From: Anthoceros angustus
Taxonomy: Eukaryota > Streptophyta > Anthocerotopsida > Anthocerotales > Anthocerotaceae
DNA length: 64,000 bases
Assembly (NCBI GenBank): GCA_010909165.1
Contig: VJWM01000116.1
Location: forward strand, 806,001-870,000
Direction of reading: 5' to 3'
The notes under the pieces were generated by a model. It was given only the letters and a program-made list of their open reading frames with translations. It ran no database searches and was not told the origin of the DNA. The translations under genes were made by a program, and so were the position numbers. Positions 57,899 to 64,000 of the stretch are shown here, piece after piece; within the stretch, counting starts at the first letter, position 1; every line of letters begins with the position of its first letter.

Positions 57899-58310
57899 CA
57901 CTATAAGAATCACAGGTGTTTTACAACGTATTTTATAATGTAATTTACAACCTCACGTTGTAAAAACGGGCATTTACACGTTTGTAAACTGAGAGCTTAA
58001 CTAGATTGTAAAATTGTTGACGTGGCAGGCAAGATTGTCACTCATCAAGTTGACGTGTCCGCCACGTCAGCTAACCGGACGGGTAAGGTGTCCGGGTAGC
58101 CGGTTTACAATATCATATACAATGTGGTTGCCTTGTAATATAGGTTGTAAAGTATGTTGTTAATAAGAGGTTGTAGTCTGACAGCTTAACTAGGTTGTAA
58201 AGTGGGTCTATTTACAACGTATTTTATAATATACATTACAACCTCATTTACAACCTTCCTACACCCTTACTTTACAACCTAGAGTACAACTTTAATTACA
58301 ACGTCAAACC
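57899..58310. mobile_element. candidate CACTA transposon terminus with subterminal repeats
   Basis: CACTATAAGAA at 57899 resembles the terminal inverted repeat of En/Spm (CACTA) elements. The following 400 bp contain at least ten copies of a short word in both orientations (tttacaacct and aggttgtaaa, with tttacaacg), as in the subterminal repeats bound by CACTA transposases. A palindrome gttgacgtg(g)..ccacgtca occurs at 58015-58070. A plausible opposite terminus is not proven: gtagtg at 58520 lacks a matching 3-bp target duplication. No transposase gene is visible. Confidence 0.4.
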
Positions 58311-58985
58311 AAACCCAACCCAAGAAAATATTAGCCTTCCTCGTAGCAAACATCCTTTCCTGAGCTTCAAGCTGGCCTTATGCAAGGAAAGGGTACATAG
58401 ACGTGGGAGAAGAAAACAATGCAAAGACATACTTATCTTTGAAGTAATCTCCGTAGATTTTCCGAGCGACCGACCTAGAGCTTTCTGGCACATCTCCCAC
58501 CCTTCGTTAGTAAGAAATGTAGTGAGGGCATGAATTCCCTAGAGAAGTTTAATCACGAAGTAAATTCGGCCAGTGAGACGAGTGACTACTGCAGTATCCA
58601 GAATCTGGCCAAGGGTAACTAGATGATTAACAAACTATATGGAGGCATTAGAACTTCATATGGCCCACAAAAGGCGGAACCACCACCTTCCCATCAAAAT
58701 CTAAACCCCCAATCTATTCACTAATATACACCGATTCTAATTTCCAAGACGCCTGAACGTATGGAAACTCGAATATGTACGATGAGGCGGGACTTGGACT
58801 ATGAGCCCCTGTTCGAAAATACTCTCAACTTATTTGTACACCTTACAATGCCTTTGTCATTGTTGATCCAATTTCCTTAGGTACTTTTGCCAATGGTAGT
58901 AGCAGGTAACCATGCCAAGCTATAGCTTGTCTAGGCTTTCTCTGGACAAACAAAGATAATCAACCTTCCAGGATGAAACGTTAAC
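58311..58985. other. spacer, nothing recognised
   Basis: No credible frame or repeat apart from possible decayed transposon sequence. Confidence 0.4.
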
Positions 58986-59700
58986 CGTGCTTGCGCCCGA
59001 CAAATATGACCGGCCATACAATGTCCCCCAGTGCCCGTCAATGGCTTGCCATACAATGGTGCCCAACGCCCGACAATGGCTTGTCATATAATGGCGCCCA
59101 ACGCCCAACAATAATGGCGCCCAACGCCCAACAATAATGGCGCCCAACGCCCAACAATAATGGCGCCCAACGCCCAACAATAATGGCGCCCAACGCCCAA
59201 CAATAATGGCGCCCAACGCCCAACAATAATGGCGCCCAATTAATGCCCAATTATGGCGCTCAACGCCCAATTATGGCGCCGCTCAACAATGGCGCCCAAC
59301 GCCCAACAATAATGGCGCCTAATTAATGCCCAATTATGGCGCTCAACGCCCACCATGGCGCTCAACAATGGCCATACAATGGCGCTAACGCCCAACAATG
59401 GCGCCTAACGCCCGAAAATGGTTGGCCATACAATGGCGCCCAAATAACGTCTGACAATGGCGCCCAACGCCCAACTATGGCGCCCAATTAATGCCCAACA
59501 ATGGCCCAACACCCAACAATGACACCCAACACCAACTATGGCGCCCAATTAATGCCCAATTAATTAACGTAACAATGGCAACGCCCAACAATTAACGGAA
59601 CGCAACAATGGCGTAATTAACACCCAAAATGGCGCACCTTCAATAGTGCCCAACACCCAACAATGGCGCCCAACACTGGACAATGACTGGCCATACAATT
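58986..59700. repeat. 23-bp minisatellite (ggcgcccaacgcccaacaataat) and derivatives
   Basis: 59090-59240 holds about six near-perfect 23-bp units. On either side the same words (ggcgcccaa, gcccaacaatgg, gcccaattaatg) are scrambled. Because the period is not a multiple of three the minus strand reads as a 23-residue peptide repeat (GRHYCWALGAIIVGRWAPL...) in all frames; this is not a gene. Confidence 0.9.
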
Positions 59701-60700
59701 GAAGGATCGTGTGGCAGCACATGATGGTGGAAAGAGGAGAGGAGAGGAGAGGAGGAGGCAAGTGTAACTCTCTCATATTGAGATGAGGCTTGGAGGGTAT
59801 TTATACCCTCCAATAGGGCTCCCTAGGAAGCTCCACAAGAAACCCCTAGGAAGGAGCACAAGAAGCTTCCTAGTGATTAGCTTGACTAAACTAATGATAT
59901 AGCTGACACCTAACTTAGACTAAGTGTATTAGTCTAAGTACATTGAGCTTTACACCTTACAACAATGGCTGCGAAGGTGGGCATGTACATGGCACATGCT
60001 TGTAAGCATGGGGTGGCACTGCTGCTAAAGAGCACTTAAGAAAATGCTAAAGAGCGAGATGTACTAGTATTAGAGCACCCTCATTCCCGACTTTTTCCCT
60101 CTCCAAGCCAGATTGTGCGTAAGGGCTAGGATTAATGGAGTGCGTGCTGCCGAGTGCCACGCCTTCACACTCTTGAATGGATGCGTTCATCATGCCCCCA
60201 CAAAATAACCCCCACCAAATTTAAAATACCCTCCCGCCTCCATCCCCCACCAAAAACTCTCCCTCCATCCCCCTGCCCACCGACTTTCCCCCCCCCCAAA
60301 AGACCAGCATGTTCCCATGGAAAACTTAATAGGAATGGTATACTTCATATGCCTTGGTGGTGTTGAAGACTCTAAGCCCCCTCATGAATACTGGTCTTCA
60401 TATGGTGTGGCTTAGTAGTGTCCCATGTAAGGAGTACAAGGGACACGCCGTGCATTCATACAGTAAGTGCCCTGGATGCTAGGGTTTAATTAAGATGATA
60501 TTAATTATGTATGTTATTATTAAGTCTAAACCTAGTTCTTCTAAGGATCCGTGTAGGCACTCGACATGGAATCTATGGAGTACTACGAAAAGCAATTAGA
60601 AATAGAAGAAGAACTACATTATCTAGACAAAATGTGTGGACTAAAGTGTTAAGGTTAACCTTTAATTTGCCCACTTAACTACTGATCTTAACTTATGGAC
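59701..60700. other. spacer with GA and C-rich tracts
   Basis: 59730-59757 is (gagga)n-like. 60220-60300 is C-rich. From about 60540 the sequence is probably the 3' non-coding or LTR part of the minus-strand Copia fragment, but no LTR boundary is visible. Confidence 0.4.
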
Positions 60701-61608
60701 TTAAGGAGATTTGGACTTAATATCCAATATACTTAAGTTCCTCATATATTTGATATGTAATTCCCGACTAAGGGATTTGGTTGATAAATCAGCTGAATGA
60801 TCCTGTGTTGGAATATAATTAATACCTATTGTCTTGTTTTCTAACAATTCTCTTATGTAATGATATTCTACGGATATGTGCTTGGTCTAGCCACGGCCCC
60901 CATCTCATGATCAAGTAAGAGACAAACTACCATTGCCCTTTCTAGCACTGAGTCAGAATAGGGTACTAACCTCAGTTGCAAAAGATATCATCTAGAGTAG
61001 GTTAGCTTTAGATGAGCTTAATCATTCTCAAAATGATCCTACACCATTGTTCAGCGATAGCCAAGGGGCTATAGCCTTAGCTAGAAACCCCGTTTTTCAC
61101 TTAAAACCACATAACCTGATACAGATCTCCTAGTGTCGGAGTCACCAGCATAGTTAACATCAACGTAAGCCGTCAATCTTAGCTTGTCGATGCCGGGTGT
61201 ATGTCAATATATAAGTCCAGTACGCATGGTGCCCTTAAGGTATGTAAGAATACGCTTTACTGACATCCAGTGTTTTCGTCCAGGTTTTTTCAAAAATTGT
61301 GAGCAAGCACTGACTTCAAATGATATGTCAAGCCTTGTAAAATTGCTCAAATATATAAGGGTGCCAATAACATGTCGATATGGGATTGGTGACATTGCCA
61401 ACTTGTCTGCATCAATTTTAGGACTCATATCTGATGTAAGTTGTATCCCACTAGCAAAAGTAATGGAAGCAGGCTTAGCATCCTCTAGTCCAAACTTAGC
61501 CAAGCTTTTCTTAATGTACTTAGTTTGAACTATGCTTAAGATTCTATTGCTTCGATCTCGCATAATATTAACACCTAATGCATAAGTCATCTCTCCCCAA
61601 TCAGTCAT
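60701..61608 (-). pseudogene. Ty1/Copia reverse transcriptase C-terminus and RNase H remnant
   Basis: The minus-strand frame 61204-61608 reads MTDWGEMTYALGVNI, LSIVQTKYIKKSLAKFG, PYRHVIGTLIYLSN.TRLDISF and HWMSVKRILTYLKGT, the conserved end of Copia reverse transcriptase. Further down, with frameshifts, it gives DTRRSVSGYV (RNase H start) and YHYIRELLENKTIGINYI with DHSADLSTKSLSRE (RNase H end), and stops at 60701. It is non-functional and in opposite orientation to the integrase part at 61.7 kb. Confidence 0.85.
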
Positions 61609-61663
61609 TTCAAAATGACTTCTTAACTAACCTACTACAGAGAGGGACTGCGGTACTCTTCAG

Positions 61664-63235
61664 ATGATGGTCTCTATAGATTGTCAGCCCAAGTGGGTAC
61701 TCCCCATTTTATCAACATTGCCTCTCAAGATGAAAGTGATACCCACAAATACTATGCTATGGCATTGTCGCTTAGATCATCCAAAAAGCTCAAAGCTTCC
61801 TCAGATGTCGAAGGATAGTCTCTATAGAACTCCCTGTCTTTCCAAAATACAATACCTGCCATGGTGTGAAGCTTGCATCGTTACCAAAAGGCACCAAGCT
61901 TTGAAGAACGTTTCTCCACAGAGGGCCATGTCTCCTCTAGAACTTGTTCACACCAACATTTGTGAACCTATCTCTACCCCATCCTTTAGTGGTAGATATT
62001 TTTTGACCTTCATCGATGACTACTCTCGTTTTACTCTTATGTATATCCTTAATCATAAGGATGATACTTATCATTTCTTCAAGGATTATATGGCATGTGC
62101 GGAGAGATTAACAGATAAGAAACTCAAGACCTTATGTTCCGACAATGGTGGTGAGTTTACATCTAAACAATTTGAGGATTTCTGATGAGCTCAAGGTATA
62201 GCTCAACAACTCACTTTTGTATATACTCCTCAACAAAATGGCGTAGCTGAAAATAAGAATATGTGCCTTCAAGAGATCACTGGCTGCTTGTTAACACAAG
62301 CTCATTTACCCAAAATATTTTCGGTGGAGGCCCTCCTCACAACCATATATCTTATGAATCGACTACCTACTTCAACAATCCAAGGTATGACACCTTATGA
62401 AGCCTTTACTGGCAAGAAGCCCTCTATTGATCATCTCCGCATTTTTGGAACTCCGGCATTTGTCTTTATCCCTAAAGCATTGCGTAAGAAGCTAGATCCA
62501 AAGCGGCCAAATATACCTTTATTGGTTATACGGAAGGTATCAAGGGCTATAAATTATTTGATCCTTTCACAAAAAAGCTTCTTTATGCTCACAGTGTCAC
62601 TTTTCATGAACATCATTTATTTTCTTCTTCAGTGGGAGATATTCCACATCCTCGTCACACTTCTTCCGATGAGGAGCCTGCCTCTTCTTCTCTTGATGAT
62701 AGTGACTATATTACGCACTTCCCTGTTCCTGCTTTACGTGTTCCTTCAGATGACCTATTAGGCATGAGGAGGAGGAGTTAGCACCTATACCATGCTTGAA
62801 ATCACCTCCATTGGATACAGAAAAACCTCAATATCTTGAGGATATTCATGATGATCCGCATGAGTTACTTTATGATATACCTGAGTATGCAGTCGAGCCT
62901 TATTCTCCCCCTTAGGAGTCAACACCCATTGACGATGTGGAAGATGCACAACCTGCACCAAGGTACAATCTGCGTTCACGACCTACTATTCCAGACCCTG
63001 CAGGATGGAGAGAACCTCCCTTAGGAGGATACCTAGGTGTTTTTGATAATCCTATTCCCCTTGTAACACCTTATTCACAAACTGTATACAAGGGCACAAC
63101 TGATCCAGAAGAACCTCTCACCTTAAACCAAGCTTTCTCATCACCTAAAAAAGACTTATGGAACGTAGTTGTAGATACTGAATATAAATCATTAGTTAAG
63201 AACTCTGCATGGGCATTAGTTAAGCCACCTAGGTG
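61664..63235 (+). pseudogene. Ty1/Copia integrase and downstream region, frameshifted
   Basis: The plus-strand remnant starts with a GAG-pre-integrase segment (LWHCRLDHPKSSKLPQMSK). The integrase core follows (CEACIVTKRHQ, FLTFIDDYSRF, LCSDNGGEF) with two of the catalytic acidic positions visible. Stops occur at 62182; the frame resumes with MNRLPTSTIQGMTPYEAF and DHLRIFGTPAFVF, then shifts again. 62937-63235 reads YNLRSRPTIPDPAGW and DLWNVVVDTEYKSLVKN.AWALVKPP, the linker into reverse transcriptase. The reverse transcriptase itself is missing and replaced by a 23-bp repeat array. Confidence 0.85.
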
Positions 63236-63378
63236 GCACTAGTTAAGCCACCTAGGTGGCACTAGTTAAGCCACCTAGGTGGCACTAGTTAAGCCACCTA
63301 GGTGGCACTAGTTAAGCCACCTAGGTGGCACTGGTTAAGCCACCTAGGTGGCACTGTTAAGCCACCTGGGTGGCACTG
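63218..63378. repeat. seven-copy 23-bp array with a palindromic core
   Basis: Seven tandem units of agttaagccacctaggtggcact (some tggttaag variants). Each unit contains the perfect 14-bp palindrome gccacctaggtggc. The array starts exactly where the Copia frame reads 'ALVKPPRWH', i.e. within the coding sequence of the linker to reverse transcriptase, and ends next to the duplicated integrase segment. Confidence 0.95.
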
Positions 63379-63455
63379 GTTGCCACCGTGGCGCGACTTT
63401 CGATGGTAGGAGGCGTGCAATCAAGTGTCGTTGTAGGAAGAAGTCCGTTCCCAAG

Positions 63456-64000
63456 GAATGATGAGCTCAAGGTATAGCTCAACAACTCACTTTTGTATAT
63501 ACTCCTCAACAAAATGGCGTAGCTGAAAATAAGAATATGTGCCTTCAAGAGATCACTGGCTGCTTGTTAACACAAGCTCATTTACCCAAAATATTTTGGT
63601 GGAGGCCCTCCTCACAACCATATATCTTATGAATCGACTACCTACTTCAACAATCCAAGGTATGACACCTTATGAAGCCTTCTTGGCAAGAAGCCCTCTA
63701 TTGATCATCTCGCATTTTTGGAACTCCGTCTTTATCCCTAAAGCATTGCGTAAGAAGCTAGATCCAAAGCGGCCAAATATACCTTTATTGGTTATACGGA
63801 AGGTATCAAGGGCTATAAATTATTTGATCCTTTCACAAAAAAGCTTCTTTATGCTCACAGTGTCACTTTTCATGAACATCATTTATTTTCTTCTTCAGTG
63901 GGAGATATTCCACATCCTCGTCACACTTCTTCCGATGAGGAGCCTGCCTCTTCTTCTCTTGATGATAGTGACTATATTACGCACTTCCACATTCTTTACG
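63456..64000 (+). repeat. second copy of the Copia integrase segment
   Basis: Direct repeat of about 62183-62730 starting 'gatgagctcaaggtatagc'. It carries additional 1-9 base losses (ttttcggtgg to ttttggtgg, catctccgc to catctcgc, ctccggcatttgtc to ctccgtc). It runs off the window edge. Confidence 0.9.

Noticed and set aside
58508-58525. Right end of a CACTA element (gtagtg)
   Set aside because: Inward similarity to the left end is weak and no 3-bp target duplication is visible.
58920-59270. 116-residue repetitive minus-strand protein
   Set aside because: Created by a 23-bp tandem repeat read in all three frames; no start context or conservation argument.

Overview
The window is nuclear DNA of a land plant or a close streptophyte relative. 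Evidence: plant-type SMT1 sterol methyltransferase, an OBERON PHD protein, a large P-class PPR protein, an SDG40-like SET protein, a PCD enzyme with an organelle-type leader, GT-AG introns, Ty1/Copia and LINE-type debris, and a nuclear tRNA-Leu(CAA). Introns in the clearly spliced genes are short (about 76 to 190 bp in most) and three large genes have none. That is compact for a seed plant and suggests a small-genome non-seed lineage, but the species cannot be fixed from the sequence.

Layout. 1-14 kb is repeat-rich with one gene, an intronless GDSL lipase (4162-5451, minus). It holds two diverged copies of several repeats, GC-rich GGCGCC arrays, and a LINE-type remnant (9668-10040 and 12938-13530) split by a 2.9 kb nested block that carries a foldback element and a local tandem duplication. 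14.9-19 kb has a ubiquitin-conjugating enzyme E2 and an OBERON-like PHD gene, both minus. The 5' half of the OBERON gene is duplicated at 19.7-20.3 kb next to LINE-derived repeats. 22.8-32.2 kb carries a reconstructed five-exon MED9 Mediator gene (minus), divergent from a 24-motif PPR gene (plus), then a DUF427 gene and an unusual two-domain GH16 gene.

34-50 kb is the densest block. It has a 20-exon UHRF1BP1/BLTP3-like bridge lipid-transfer gene, a 13-exon SMT1, two closely spaced minus-strand genes (a coiled-coil acidic protein and a small UQCC6/brawnin-like membrane protein), tRNA-Leu(CAA), a LINE ORF1-like remnant and an SDG40-like SET methyltransferase. 51-52.5 kb holds a PCD gene with a LINE-type copy directly upstream. 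52.5-64 kb is again mostly repeats: a decayed unknown coding frame, a candidate CACTA terminus, a 23-bp minisatellite and rearranged Ty1/Copia pieces.

The genes do not form one pathway; they are housekeeping and regulatory genes (sterol synthesis, ubiquitination, Mediator, chromatin reading, organelle RNA binding, lipid transfer, cell-wall glycan modification). The best candidate for something undescribed is the GH16 protein: its first domain aligns with the second but has lost all three catalytic acidic positions, while the second keeps them. Exon structures were assembled by eye from splice sites and protein similarity; their summed lengths are divisible by three with no internal stop.
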